64,000 nucleotides of DNA from Actinomyces oris (GCF_006546825.1 NZ_VICC01000005.1:207573-271572); one strand, 5' to 3'. Shown: positions 9,435-18,130, numbered from the stretch's first letter. Made by a program: numbers and translations. The notes: generated by a model not told the origin, from the letters alone.

Positions 9435-9559
9435 GGTGTGCTCCTGTGATGGGTGACGGTGCGGCTCAGGTCGGCTGGTGAGCCTTCACCTTGCCCGCTG
9501 CGCCGGTGACAACACCGACGGCGGCTCACCTGTTCCCAGGTTCGCCGCCGTCGGGGGAG

Positions 9560-10489
9560 TCAGTCGAGGAAGTCCTTGAACAAGGGCGTGGACAGGTAGC
9601 GCTCACCGGTGTCCGGCAGGACGGTGACGATGGTCTTGCCCTCGAACTCAGGGCGCCTGGCCAGCTCGCTGGCGGCGGCCAGAGCGGCGCCCGAGGAGAT
9701 GCCCACCAGGAGACCCTCCTCCGCAGCGGCCCGGCGAGCGTAAGTGATGGCGACGTCGGACTCGATGTGGAGCAGTTCGTCCCAGATGCCCTGGTCAAGG
9801 ATCTCGGGAACCACGTTGGGGCCCAGGCCCTGGATCTTGTGGGGAGCGGCCTGTCCCTCGCTCAGCAGCGGGGACTCAGAGGGCTCGACGCCGTAGATCT
9901 TCACCCCGGGCTTCTCCTGGCGCAGAACCTGGCCCACTCCGGTCAGTGTGCCCCCGGTGCCGATGCCGGCCACGAAGACGTCGATGTCGCCCCCGGTCTG
10001 CTCCAGGATCTCCCGAGCCGTGGTCTCGCGGTGGATCTTGGGGTTGGCCGGGTTGGCGAACTGGGAGGCGAGGATCGAGTTGGGGGTGGCGGCCTGGATC
10101 TCCTCGGCCCGTTTGACCGCGCCGGCCACGCCTCCCTCGGTGGTCAGCACCAGCTCCGCACCGAAGGCGCGCATGATGGCCCGGCGCTCCTTGGACATGG
10201 TCTCGGGCATGGTGATGATGACCTTGTACCCCAGGGCCGCTCCCACCATGGCCAGGCCGACGCCGGTGTTCCCGGAGGTCGCCTCCACGATGGTGCCACC
10301 GGGCTTGAGGTCACCGGAGGCCTCCGCGGCGCGCACGATGGACAGGGCGATGCGGTCCTTGACCGAGGCGGCCGGCTCGAAGGCCTCCACCTTGGCCAGG
10401 ACGGTGGCGGGGGCGCCGTCGGTGACGCGGTTGATGCGGACCAGGGGAGTGTTGCCGACCAGAGCGGTTGCGTCGGGTGCGTACGTCAT
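9560..10489 (-). CDS. cysK: Cysteine synthase A (O-acetylserine sulfhydrylase)
   Basis: A 309-residue fold-type II PLP enzyme combining O-acetylserine with sulfide to give cysteine. The PLP lysine is Lys44 in ASVKDRIALS. The phosphate-binding TSGNTG and the GTGGT loop (GIGTGGTLTG) are present. It starts at the ATG at 10489 behind AAGGACAT. Its 5' region carries a leader peptide rich in Cys codons (10726-10809) and a terminator-like hairpin (10585-10627), suggesting control by cysteinyl-tRNA supply. The sulfide it needs comes from the sulfate operon at 49.7-57.2 kb. Confidence 0.96.
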   Translation of the reverse strand: MTYAPDATALVGNTPLVRINRVTDGAPATVLAKVEAFEPAASVKDRIALSIVRAAEASGDLKPGGTIVEATSGNTGVGLAMVGAALGYKVIITMPETMSKERRAIMRAFGAELVLTTEGGVAGAVKRAEEIQAATPNSILASQFANPANPKIHRETTAREILEQTGGDIDVFVAGIGTGGTLTGVGQVLRQEKPGVKIYGVEPSESPLLSEGQAAPHKIQGLGPNVVPEILDQGIWDELLHIESDVAITYARRAAAEEGLLVGISSGAALAAASELARRPEFEGKTIVTVLPDTGERYLSTPLFKDFLD

Positions 10490-10584
10490 AGTGATGTCCT
10501 TCGAGTGTGGGTTGGGTGAGCCCTGTGGTGATGGCGACCGGCGGTGCCGCGTGATGAGGCGACGTCGGGCCCGCGAGGACTCGT

Positions 10585-10627
10585 AAGAGAAAAGAAGTGG
10601 GACGGTCCGCGTCCGTCAGGGGGCCAC
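10585..10627 (-). terminator. Candidate attenuator hairpin in the cysK leader
   Basis: On the minus strand a GTGG...CCAC outer stem (10624-10627 with 10597-10600) encloses a GACGG/CCGTC stem (10613-10617 with 10601-10605). It is followed by a pyrimidine tract rich in T (10585-10596). It lies between the leader-peptide stop and cysK, where a cysteine-responsive attenuator is expected. A competing antiterminator was not worked out. Confidence 0.45.
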
Positions 10628-10725
10628 GTCATGAGGAGTGGCTCGAACAGCAGGGATGGCCGCCTGCTCCGGGAGCGCCGGGCATGCGCGCAGCGGTACG
10701 CGCACAGATGTCGTGGCCTGGCGCT

Positions 10726-10809
10726 CTACCGACACCGGCAGCAGCAGCACGCGGGCGCAATGGGCATGGAGGGCGAGGACATGGTGCGCATGACGGTCTT
10801 CACCATCAT
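10726..10809 (-). CDS. Poly-cysteine leader peptide of cysK
   Basis: A 27-residue ORF with a strong Shine-Dalgarno (AAGGAGG, about 5 nt before ATG at 10809). The C-terminus is CCCCRCR then TAG: five Cys codons in the last seven, four of them consecutive TGC. It lies 236 nt upstream of cysK on the same strand. Poly-Cys short ORFs that attenuate downstream cysteine genes are established in mycobacteria, where they are leaderless; this one has its own ribosome-binding site. When charged tRNA-Cys is scarce the ribosome would stall on the Cys run and change the fold of the downstream RNA. A second ATG directly follows the first. Confidence 0.75.
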   Translation of the reverse strand: MMVKTVMRTMSSPSMPIAPACCCCRCR

Positions 10810-10943
10810 GGGTCCTCCTTAGTTCCTCAGGGCGACTGGCTCGCCTACCCGGGCGTGAACTGCTCATCCGAGGCGTGGTGCCCCGGCTGTTGGTTGAACC
10901 CTACCCCGCCTCCGATGGTGATTGCCACATCCGTCCGGCATCT

Positions 10944-10975
10944 GCTCGCATCGTGGTCGCGAGCACGATGCGAGC
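10944..10975 (-). terminator. 12-bp hairpin after the YigZ gene
   Basis: Arms 10944-10955 and 10964-10975 form a perfect 12-bp stem with an 8-nt loop, about 55 nt beyond the stop of the IMPACT/YigZ gene. It separates that gene from the cysK leader, whose promoter should lie within 10810-10943; I found no convincing -35/-10 pair there. Confidence 0.55.
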
Positions 10976-11029
10976 CCGCGGGTGTCGGGTGAGCGTATCC
11001 GGGGGAGCGGGGGAGCTCGGCCCTGGGCT

Positions 11030-11818
11030 TCAGGCCGGGGGCACGGGGACCTCCACCAGTCGGCTGCCGGCCGGTTCTGCTGCCCCCTCGCCGCGGGTCA
11101 GGGCCGCCAGCGGGGCGTGCAGGAGCTCGGGATCGGCACAGGACGTGGCCAGCACGAGGACCGCGTGGGTCGGTCCCCAGATCGTCTCCTCGACGTGAAT
11201 GGTCGGGGCCGAGGCGGCCGTCCCGCCCTCCGCCGTCGGCCCCGATGCCGTGGCGGGATTGCGGGAGCGCAGCTCCGCCTCGATCCTGCCGGCCTGGGCC
11301 ACCGGAACCCGCAGGTCCCACAGATGAAGTCGGGTCAGGGTGACTCGTGCAGCCGCCTGCAGCGCCTGAGCGGTCGCCTCGGAGTAGGCGCGCACCAGTC
11401 CGCCGGTTCCTAGGAGTGTTCCGCCGAAGTACCGGGTGACGACGACGGTCGTGTTGGCCAGTCCCGTTCCCCTCAGGACGTCGAGCATGGGCTGTCCGGC
11501 CGTGCCGGAGGGCTCGCCGTCGTCGTTGGAGCGCTCGGTGGGTGGGGCAGTGGCGGCCAGGGCGTGTCCGTCGGAGAGATCGGTGAGTGTCAGCGCCGAG
11601 CAGTGGTGGCGCGCGTCGGGGTAGGTGGAGCGCACGTCCGCAATGAAGCTCCGGGCCTCGTCCATGGAGTCCGTGCGGCAGGCGCGTGCCAGGAAGTGGG
11701 ACTTCTTGATCTCCAGGTCGATCTCGGGCTGCTCGCCGCGGGCCAGGGTGATGAGCCCGGGGGATGGCTGCTCCTGAGACTGCTGGTGCGATGGTGTGCG
11801 AGGGGCGTGCGGGGCCAT
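11030..11818 (-). CDS. yigZ: YigZ/IMPACT (UPF0029) family protein
   Basis: A 262-residue member of the YigZ/IMPACT family. The N-terminal domain includes the family hallmarks [10 protein letters not shown], a HHCSA motif and [15 protein letters not shown] (about 100-115), then [25 protein letters not shown] ferredoxin-like C-terminal domain follows. Eukaryotic IMPACT binds the Gcn1 translation-control factor; the bacterial role is unsettled, with ribosome or nucleic-acid binding suggested. It is divergent from rpmF, about 156 nt apart. Confidence 0.88.
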   Translation of the reverse strand: MAPHAPRTPSHQQSQEQPSPGLITLARGEQPEIDLEIKKSHFLARACRTDSMDEARSFIADVRSTYPDARHHCSALTLTDLSDGHALAATAPPTERSNDDGEPSGTAGQPMLDVLRGTGLANTTVVVTRYFGGTLLGTGGLVRAYSEATAQALQAAARVTLTRLHLWDLRVPVAQAGRIEAELRSRNPATASGPTAEGGTAASAPTIHVEETIWGPTHAVLVLATSCADPELLHAPLAALTRGEGAAEPAGSRLVEVPVPPA

Positions 11819-11974
11819 GGCAGGATCCTCGCACGGGGCGGGCGCGGGACCGATGTCACACGCCTTGAGGCGCTCCTGGACTGGAAGCGGTCCCGGCGAT
11901 GTCGTTATGGTGTCCCTCGGTCCAGTTTCGAGGGGTCATCCGATCCCCAAGGTTCACGAGAGAGGAGCGGGCCC

Positions 11975-12139
11975 ATGGCAGTGCCGAAGCGGAAGATGTC
12001 CCGCAGCAACACCCGCAACCGCCGCTCACAGTGGAAGGCCAAGCTCACCGAGCTCAACACCATCCGCGTCCAGGGCCGCGAGATCTCCGTCCCTCGCCGT
12101 CTGGCGCGGGCATACAAGGAGGGCCTCATCGAGCAGTGA
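11975..12139 (+). CDS. rpmF: 50S ribosomal protein L32
   Basis: A 54-residue basic ribosomal protein starting [17 protein letters not shown], the L32 N-terminal signature, at the ATG at 11975 behind AGAGGAG. The frame is open much further upstream, but only this start gives an L32 protein. It has no cysteines, so it is the zinc-free form of L32; many bacteria keep a CXXC form as well. It is followed closely by tRNA-Gly. Confidence 0.93.
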   Translation: MAVPKRKMSRSNTRNRRSQWKAKLTELNTIRVQGREISVPRRLARAYKEGLIEQ

Positions 12140-12173
12140 GGCTGCTGGTGGAGGGGTGAAACCCTTCATCCAT

Positions 12174-12244
12174 GCGGGTGTAGCTCAATGGTAGAGCCTC
12201 TGCCTTCCAAGCAGATTGCGCGGGTTCGATTCCCGTCACCCGCT
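12174..12244 (+). tRNA. tRNA-Gly (anticodon TCC)
   Basis: A full cloverleaf: acceptor GCGGGTG pairs with CACCCGC, the anticodon loop is CTTCCAA giving anticodon TCC, and the T arm GGGTTCGATTCCC is present. The discriminator base is T and CCA is not encoded. Confidence 0.97.
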
Positions 12245-12252
12245 CTGTGAGC

Positions 12253-12284
12253 CGAAAGGGGCCGCTCCTCGGCGGCTCCTTTCG
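12253..12284 (+). terminator. Hairpin between tRNA-Gly and tRNA-Pro
   Basis: A 13-bp stem with one G-T wobble (12253-12265 with 12272-12284) and a 6-nt loop starts 8 nt after tRNA-Gly and ends 8 nt before tRNA-Pro. No room remains for a separate tRNA-Pro promoter beyond it, so it may be a processing signal or partial terminator. Confidence 0.5.
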
Positions 12285-12292
12285 TCACGTCA

Positions 12293-12366
12293 CGGGCTGT
12301 GGCGCAGTTTGGTAGCGCACCTGCTTTGGGAGCAGGGGGCCGCGGGTTCAAATCCCGCCAGCCCGA
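12293..12366 (+). tRNA. tRNA-Pro (anticodon TGG)
   Basis: Acceptor CGGGCTG pairs with CAGCCCG, the anticodon loop is TTTGGGA (anticodon TGG), and the T arm GGGTTCAAATCCC and D arm GCGCAGTTTGGTAGCGC are present. CCA is not encoded. Confidence 0.97.
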
Positions 12367-12647
12367 CTCCTCGTCCCGTGGTCGGACGGCCTGTGCGCAG
12401 ACCGCATTCAGGTGCGCGTCGAGGCGGATGCGTGGCCTGTGAATATGCCGATGCGGCCCGCGGCCAGGACGACCGAGCCCGGCGCCACCTCCTGTGTCCA
12501 GACTCATGCGCCAGGTGCGGACCCAGCGTCGATCCCACTGTCCGTTTGCCCTAAGATGGCACGGATTGACGCCACAGACGCGCGTCCACCGAGCGCCTCC
12601 GAGCGCGTCGGTGTTACCGCAGAACTCAGACCTTGGGAGCAACCCCC

Positions 12648-13991
12648 GTGAAGACCACTGTCGAGAATCTTGACCCCAGTCGCATCAAGCTGACCGTTGA
12701 GGTCCCCTATGAGGAGCTCAAGCCCAGCCTGGATGCCGCCTACAAGGAGATCGGCTCCCAGATCCAGGTCCCCGGCTTCCGTCGCGGTCACGTCCCCAAC
12801 CGGGTCATCGACCAGCGCGTCGGCCGTGGGACCGTCATCCAGGAGGCCGTCAACAACAAGCTTTCCGACTTCTACCGGGACGCCATCACCGAGGCCGAGC
12901 GGGTCCCCATGCTCCAGCCCGAGGTCGACGTCGTCGAGCTGCCCAACGCCACTGGCGAGAACGGCGGCCAGCTGGCCTTCACCGCCGAGGTCACTGTTCG
13001 CCCCGTCATCGAGCTGCCGGACCTGAGCAAGGCCAAGCTGACCGTGGACGCCGTCGAGGTCACCGATGAGGACGTCGACACCGAGCTGGACAACCTGCGT
13101 GCCCGCTTCGGCTCCCTGAAGTCCGTGGGCCGCAAGGCCAAGACCGGTGACTTCGTCACCATTGACCTCAAGGCCGTCATCGACGGCGAGGAGGTCGACT
13201 CCATCTCGGGCGTCTCCTACGAGATCGGCAAGGGCAACATGCTCAAGGGCCTGGACACCGCCCTGCGCGGCCTGAAGACCGACGAGTCCGCCACCTTCAC
13301 CACCGAGCTGGCCGGCGGGGAGCACGCCGGTGAGCAGGCCGAGGTCACGGTGACCGCCACTGCCGTCAAGCAGCGTGAGCTGCCCAAGGTCGACGACGAG
13401 TTCGCCCAGCTCGCCTCCGAGTTCGACACCGTCGAGGAGCTGCGCGAGGACCTCGTCAAGCAGGTCACCGAGCGCAAGACCGGTGAGCAGGCGGTCGCCG
13501 CCCGTGACGCCCTCCTCGAGCACCTGCGCAGCGAGGTCGCCTTCGACGTCCCCGAGGCCGTTGTCGAGGCCGAGGTCGCCCAGCACCTGCGGGCCGAGGG
13601 CAAGGACGGCGACGAGGAGCACGCCAAGGAGATCCGCGAGGACATCGTCAACGGTGTGCGCGACCAGATCATCCTCGATGTCCTGGCTGAGGACCTCAAG
13701 GTCGGTGTGGCGCAGGACGAGCTGCTGGAGTTCCTCTTCCAGACCGCCCAGCAGTACGGCATGGAGCCCGCCCAGTTCCTCCAGGGTGCTCAGCAGGCCG
13801 GGCAGATTCCCGCCTTCGTCTCCGAGGTCGCTCGCAACAAGTCTCTGGCCATGGCGCTGCGCCAGGCAGCTGTGGTTGACTCCAAGGGCGAGACCGTGGA
13901 CCTGTCCGCCTTCATCGGCTCCGACGAGGACGACGCCGCCGCGGCAGCTCAGGCCGCAGCCGTTGCCGCTGAGGGTGAGGACGCCGAGTGA
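12648..13991 (+). CDS. tig: Trigger factor (ribosome-associated chaperone/PPIase)
   Basis: A 447-residue trigger factor that binds at the ribosome exit tunnel and assists folding of nascent chains. The N-terminal ribosome-binding domain has the signature GFRRGHVPN (FRK-type loop, here FRRG). The FKBP-like domain follows (KTGDFVTIDLKAVIDGE, about residues 165-240), then a helical C-terminal domain and an acidic/Ala tail. I chose the GTG at 12648 (MKTTVENLDP), with GGGAG about 7 nt upstream, over the in-frame TTG at 12633. A TAAGAT -10-like box lies at 12552-12557. A strong hairpin ends the unit. Confidence 0.95.
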   Translation: MKTTVENLDPSRIKLTVEVPYEELKPSLDAAYKEIGSQIQVPGFRRGHVPNRVIDQRVGRGTVIQEAVNNKLSDFYRDAITEAERVPMLQPEVDVVELPNATGENGGQLAFTAEVTVRPVIELPDLSKAKLTVDAVEVTDEDVDTELDNLRARFGSLKSVGRKAKTGDFVTIDLKAVIDGEEVDSISGVSYEIGKGNMLKGLDTALRGLKTDESATFTTELAGGEHAGEQAEVTVTATAVKQRELPKVDDEFAQLASEFDTVEELREDLVKQVTERKTGEQAVAARDALLEHLRSEVAFDVPEAVVEAEVAQHLRAEGKDGDEEHAKEIREDIVNGVRDQIILDVLAEDLKVGVAQDELLEFLFQTAQQYGMEPAQFLQGAQQAGQIPAFVSEVARNKSLAMALRQAAVVDSKGETVDLSAFIGSDEDDAAAAAQAAAVAAEGEDAE

Positions 13992-14069
13992 GCCCACGGC
14001 GGCGTTCAAGGCGCGTATGAGCTGAGGCGCGTTCCCCGCTCATGCGGGACGGCCCCCAAGCTGAACAGA

Positions 14070-14100
14070 CGGGCCCACCTTCTTCTGGAAGGTGGGCCCG
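14070..14100 (+). terminator. Terminator of tig
   Basis: A perfect 12-bp stem (14070-14081 with 14089-14100) with a 7-nt loop, 79 nt after the tig stop. It also lies downstream of the convergent glycosyltransferase gene. Confidence 0.8.
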
Positions 14101-14168
14101 TTGCCGTGCGGGGGAGTGTTGTCGGGATGATCTCTCCCGCGTTGACCGGGATGCGTCCCGGATGAGGA

Positions 14169-15302
14169 TCAGCCCGCTGTGACGAGGTCCTTGCGCTTGG
14201 GGCGAATGACTCCGAAATTGCGTTCAGGAATCGCCATCTTGAAATAGTAGGCGACCCCGATGGGAACCACGATGAGACTGACGAAGAGGCAGTAGAAGGG
14301 CTGGAAGATCAGCCACTTGTTGCCGTGGTCCCAGTGAAGCCACACGATAGCGGCGTAGTAGATGAACAGTGCCAGCAGAAGTGTCCATCCGGGATTGACA
14401 ACGGCTATCCATCTGAGCACGAACATGCTGATGACCACGATGCCGCTGTACAGCCACAGGAAGGGGTGCTGGAAGACGAATCTGAAGTTGATGATGAAAA
14501 GCCTGAAGGAACCGCCGCTCCAGGCGATTCGCTGGCGCCACCAGGAGTACAGGGTGTCGGGCGCGTTGGTGTTGACGTGGGCAAGAATGTGAACGGCCTT
14601 GTATCCCAGTGCGTCTCCGATAATCCCGGACTCGATGTCATTGCCCTGGAAGAACAGTGAGTGGCGGGCCATGATCTGGCGCATGACGTCGGTCTTGCCG
14701 ATGTGAAGGGCGCCGCTGAGCAGCCACGGCATGATTCTGCGTGCGCGCATCGAGACCACGTACTCGTGGCGCTGCATCTGGACGATGAAGGGCCCCTTCT
14801 TCTGAGGCACGATGGTGACCGAGGCGAAGTCGGCCTTATTGGCCACCAGGGCGCCGATGATGTGGGTCAGAGGCTCCTGCGCCGTAGTATCGGCGTCAAG
14901 GCAGACGATGTAGGAGTTGAGGGGGGCGGCCAGCAGTGCGTCGCGGACAACCGTGTCCCGGGTGATTCCCGAGGTGCTCCGCTTGCGGCCTACCTTCCGT
15001 GGGACGTAGTTGCTGCGGAAGATTCTGAACCCGTAGCGAATGGCGATGTCCTCAAGGTCGCGGTAGAACTCCTCGGACTCACCAGATGTGGTGCACAGGA
15101 CTACTCGATCTCCATAAGGGCGCAGATAATCCGCGTTCTGCAAGTACTTGACGTTGCCGTAGATCGGTACCAGGACGCTGAAGTCGTCCGAGGTGATGTT
15201 CGGATTCAGCTCCACGGCTTTATACCACTTCGAGGTGATGCCGGCCCAGATGTCAATTCCGATCCAGAACAGGATTCCCACCAGCAGGGTAATGACGATC
15301 AT
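14169..15302 (-). CDS. Hyaluronan-synthase-like family 2 glycosyltransferase
   Basis: A 377-residue membrane glycosyltransferase of the processive GT2 type. One N-terminal helix (about 1-20) precedes the cytosolic GT-A domain with CLDADTT (DxD at 136-138), GNDIESG (about 220-226, acceptor-site region) and a QxxRW-like motif degraded to QRIAW (257-261). Three or four C-terminal helices follow. Layout and length resemble hyaluronan/chitin synthases that polymerise and export a glycan. The codons are visibly AT-richer than in neighbours, and a 574-nt gene-poor region lies upstream, both hinting at horizontal acquisition. The sugar and product cannot be told. Conversion of the usual Arg-Trp to Ile-Ala-Trp could affect processivity. 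Confidence 0.75.
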   Translation of the reverse strand: MIVITLLVGILFWIGIDIWAGITSKWYKAVELNPNITSDDFSVLVPIYGNVKYLQNADYLRPYGDRVVLCTTSGESEEFYRDLEDIAIRYGFRIFRSNYVPRKVGRKRSTSGITRDTVVRDALLAAPLNSYIVCLDADTTAQEPLTHIIGALVANKADFASVTIVPQKKGPFIVQMQRHEYVVSMRARRIMPWLLSGALHIGKTDVMRQIMARHSLFFQGNDIESGIIGDALGYKAVHILAHVNTNAPDTLYSWWRQRIAWSGGSFRLFIINFRFVFQHPFLWLYSGIVVISMFVLRWIAVVNPGWTLLLALFIYYAAIVWLHWDHGNKWLIFQPFYCLFVSLIVVPIGVAYYFKMAIPERNFGVIRPKRKDLVTAG

Positions 15303-15876
15303 GCAGTGGTCCTCTCTGATGCATGGAATTGTGCGAACGTGCTGAACACGAGTAGCCCCTTACTGGGTGGTGCTGCAAGCGGAAAAGACGTGTTGTTCGA
15401 GCAGGGACGGGGTTATTGAATCGTGAAAGAATGTGGCTGACTGACGTCGGAGTGAAACCTGGGCCGAAGGGCTTTGGTGTCGTCAGGCAGGCGGACACTC
15501 CAGTGCTATCGGTCGGATAAATTCGATGGTGCCACGCCGCCCTCACCGATGCCACGGTGTGGGAAGCGGGTCACGTCAAGATCTCGGGCGCCTACAACCT
15601 ATCCGATGGAAGGTTTAGTTTTCCTACAAGGAAGGGTGAGTTGGCCTACCGTCGTCTCGCGCCTGTGTGTGCGAGTGATCCGCGACACCGGGCGCGATAC
15701 GTCAGGTGGTGCCTGGTCGTCCAGCGTCTGTACTGCGGCTGGATGAGGTGCTCGACTTAGTGGAACTCACAAGGAAACGGGATGGGGGCGAAGGCTCGGC
15801 ACCTCGCCCCCATCCCGCGCGGTGGTGGCCGTCAGTCGGACGGCTCCCGATCGGTAGGCGGTTGCCCGCTCCTGGG
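15303..15876. other. Gene-poor region upstream of the glycosyltransferase
   Basis: These 574 nt are AT-richer than the flanks and should hold the promoter of the minus-strand glycosyltransferase. Short ORFs within it (for example 15557-15760 on the plus strand) have no recognisable product, ribosome-binding site or family pattern. Apart from the hairpin at 15779-15816 I see no structure. Confidence 0.4.
15779..15816 (-). terminator. Hairpin terminator after the cupin gene
   Basis: A perfect 13-bp GC-rich stem (15779-15791 with 15804-15816), with a 12-nt loop, lies 61 nt downstream of the cupin gene's stop on its strand. No clear T-tract. Confidence 0.65.
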
Positions 15877-16245
15877 CTACTTCTCGTTCGCTGCTGCGGC
15901 CTTGTCGACGTCGACCATCACCAGCTGCATGCGGCACGGCGTCACGGCCGTCAGCGCGTGACGGTCACCGGGTGCCAGGTAGATGACGTCCCCGGCGCCC
16001 ATCCGCTCGGTGCGCTCGCCGATGGAGAAGTCCATCTCGCCCTCCAGGAGCGTGACGATCACCGCCCTGGGGGAGGAGTGCTCGGTGAGGACCTGACCGG
16101 CGTCGAAGGTGAAGACGACGGTGCGCAGAATCTCGTTGTTGACGACGACTCGTGAGGTGGTCGCCTCCTCGGAGATGGGCAGGGCGGCGTTGAGGCCGAG
16201 TCGGAACAGGGACTCGGTGGAGGGGGTGCTGGATGAGGGGGACAT
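15877..16245 (-). CDS. Small cupin-domain protein
   Basis: A 122-residue single-domain RmlC-type cupin. The beta-barrel motifs are visible: FDAGQVLTEHSSPRAVIVTLLEGEMDFSIG (motif 1, degenerate, with His in place) and GAGDVIYLAPGDRHALTA (motif 2, with the conserved His). Such proteins bind a metal and act as small-molecule sensors or enzymes; no substrate can be assigned. It is transcribed alone, divergent from clpP1. Confidence 0.8.
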   Translation of the reverse strand: MSPSSSTPSTESLFRLGLNAALPISEEATTSRVVVNNEILRTVVFTFDAGQVLTEHSSPRAVIVTLLEGEMDFSIGERTERMGAGDVIYLAPGDRHALTAVTPCRMQLVMVDVDKAAAANEK

Positions 16246-16562
16246 GTGTTCTCCTACGGTGTTGGGTGGACAGGACTGCGAGGGTTGTGGGGCTGTGAGG
16301 GCTGGGCCGAGCGCGTCCCGAGGTGACGGTGTGCCGGGCGTCGGATGATGCTGCTATGGCAGACAGTACTGGTGACAAGACTGAGGGGCGCGATCTGCTG
16401 AGGTGCTGACCGTCGGGGATGGTGTCGTGATCGCGAGGAGGCTCGAGGATATACGCCCCGTGGTCGCCACACCTGCGCCGTGGGCGAAAAGGGTGCGACG
16501 GCGGGCATGGTGGCCGAGGGGGTCGCGTTAGCGTTGGTGACACCGACCATGAGAGGACTGAC
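16246..16562. other. Divergent promoter region, cupin / clpP1
   Basis: This 317-nt intergenic space should hold promoters for the cupin gene (minus) and clpP1P2 (plus). A short CGC-GTTA-GCG palindrome at 16524-16533 resembles, with one base less spacing, the half-sites of ClgR operators that drive clpP1P2 in other actinobacteria. I regard this match as weak. Confidence 0.35.
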
Positions 16563-17201
16563 GTGAGCGAGCTCTACACACCCGCTGCGGTCGCCCCTCC
16601 CCAGGCAGCCGACGCCGCAGGCGCGGGTCTGGGGTTGACCGACTCCATCTACAACCGCCTCCTCAAGGAGCGCATCATCTGGCTCGGCTCCGAGGTGCGT
16701 GACGACAACGCCAACGCCATCTGCGCCCAGATGCTGCTGCTGGCCGCCGAGGATCCCGAGCGGGACATCTACCTCTACATCAACAGCCCCGGCGGCTCGG
16801 TGACCGCCGGCATGGCCATCTACGACACCATGCAGTACGTCCAGCCCGACGTCGCCACCGTGGCCACGGGACTGGCCGCCTCCATGGGGCAGCACCTGCT
16901 GTCGGCCGGCGCCAAGGGCAAGCGCTACCTCACCCCCCACGCCCGCGTGCTCATGCACCAGCCCTCCGGTGGTGCCGGGGGTTCGGCCACCGACATCCGC
17001 ATCAACGCCGACCTCATCATCAAGATGAAGCAGGAGCTCGCGGAGATCACCGCAGCCAACACCGGGCACACGGTGGAGGAGATCATCGCCGACTCCGACC
17101 GTGACCACTGGTTCTCGGCCCAGGAGGCCCTGGAGTACGGATTCGTCGACCACATCGTGCGCTCCAGCCGGGAGATCGGCAAGCAGAACGGAGACAACTG
17201 A
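16563..17201 (+). CDS. clpP1: ATP-dependent Clp protease proteolytic subunit 1
   Basis: A 212-residue serine protease subunit. Ser107 sits in GLAASMGQ and His132 in [10 protein letters not shown]. The start is GTG at 16563. With ClpP2 it forms the two-ring heterocomplex fed by ClpX or ClpC in actinobacteria. ClpP2 begins 1 nt after its stop, so the two are co-translated. In mycobacteria and corynebacteria this pair is induced by ClgR. Confidence 0.96.
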   Translation: MSELYTPAAVAPPQAADAAGAGLGLTDSIYNRLLKERIIWLGSEVRDDNANAICAQMLLLAAEDPERDIYLYINSPGGSVTAGMAIYDTMQYVQPDVATVATGLAASMGQHLLSAGAKGKRYLTPHARVLMHQPSGGAGGSATDIRINADLIIKMKQELAEITAANTGHTVEEIIADSDRDHWFSAQEALEYGFVDHIVRSSREIGKQNGDN

Positions 17202-17202
17202 C

Positions 17203-17877
17203 ATGTCCTCGACCCGTCCCTACTTCGAGGCCATCGCCCGCCAAGCCGGTGCCATGCCGCAGGCCCGTTACGTGCTGCCCCAGTTCGAGGAGCGGACCGC
17301 CTACGGCTTCAAGCGTCAGGACCCCTACGCCAAGCTCTTCGAGGACCGCATCGTCTTCATGGGTGTCCAGGTCGACGACGCCTCCGCCGACGACATCATG
17401 GCCCAGCTCCTGGTCCTGGAGTCCCAGGACCCAGACGGTCTCATCACCATGTACATCAACAGTCCCGGCGGATCCTTCACGGCGCTGACGGCCATCTACG
17501 ACACCATGCAGTACATCAAGCCGCAGGTGCAGACCGTCTGCCTGGGGCAGGCGGCCTCCGCCGCCGCCGTGCTCCTAGCCGCCGGCAGCGAGGGCAAGCG
17601 TCTGGCCCTGCCCAACGCGCGCGTCCTCATCCACCAGCCCGCCATGGAGGGGATGCAGGGCCAGGCCAGCGACATCGAGATCGTCGCCAATGAGATTGAC
17701 CGCATGCGCTCCTGGTTGGAGGATACTCTGGCCGCGCACACCGGACGGGACCGCGAGAAGATCCACGCCGACCTCGAGCGCGACAAGATTCTCACGGCTG
17801 CCGCCGCCAAGGAGTACGGGATCGTGGACCAGGTGCTCACGTCCCGCAAGGCCCCGGCCTCTCCGCACTCCTCCTGA
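17203..17877 (+). CDS. clpP2: ATP-dependent Clp protease proteolytic subunit 2
   Basis: A 224-residue paralogue of ClpP1. Catalytic Ser119 is in [12 protein letters not shown] and His144 in RVLIHQPAM. The ATG at 17203 lies directly after the clpP1 stop, although the frame is open further back. Its N-terminal extension is longer than in ClpP1, as in other actinobacterial ClpP2 proteins. A 16-bp hairpin follows, separating it from clpX. Confidence 0.96.
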   Translation: MSSTRPYFEAIARQAGAMPQARYVLPQFEERTAYGFKRQDPYAKLFEDRIVFMGVQVDDASADDIMAQLLVLESQDPDGLITMYINSPGGSFTALTAIYDTMQYIKPQVQTVCLGQAASAAAVLLAAGSEGKRLALPNARVLIHQPAMEGMQGQASDIEIVANEIDRMRSWLEDTLAAHTGRDREKIHADLERDKILTAAAAKEYGIVDQVLTSRKAPASPHSS

Positions 17878-17921
17878 GGAGTGCCGGGATGCAGGCCGGG
17901 CCTTCAGTGCCGTGCTGAGGC

Positions 17922-17966
17922 CGTGTGTGGCGCTCCCTCCCATGACCGGTGGGAGCGCCACACACG
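17922..17966 (+). terminator. Hairpin between clpP2 and clpX
   Basis: A perfect 16-bp stem (17922-17937 with 17951-17966) around a 13-nt loop, 44 nt after the clpP2 stop. It suggests clpX, starting at 18131, has its own promoter. Confidence 0.75.
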
Positions 17967-18130
17967 CAGCCGGTGGAAATAAGTCCAGCAAACCCTGGCA
18001 GCATGGCGCCCAACGTGGCATATTGCGGACTGGACACGCCGCCATGCACTCGGCGCACCTGCCGTCTGAGCCCGTAGGCTGACGCAGGGCCGCCCGGGCG
18101 CGGGGGCCGATGACGAACCTGGAGGAAACT

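Noticed and set aside
10597..10992. Plus-strand ORFs across the cysK leader
   Set aside because: They cross the leader peptide and hairpins on the opposite strand, have no SD and no family pattern.
15557..15760. 67-codon plus-strand ORF in the gene-poor region
   Set aside because: No SD, no recognisable domain and no conserved neighbours, so left as non-coding.
16524..16533. CGC-GTTA-GCG palindrome upstream of clpP1 as a ClgR operator
   Set aside because: The spacing is one base short of the usual ClgR pattern and such short GC palindromes are common here, so it is mentioned only in the intergenic entry.
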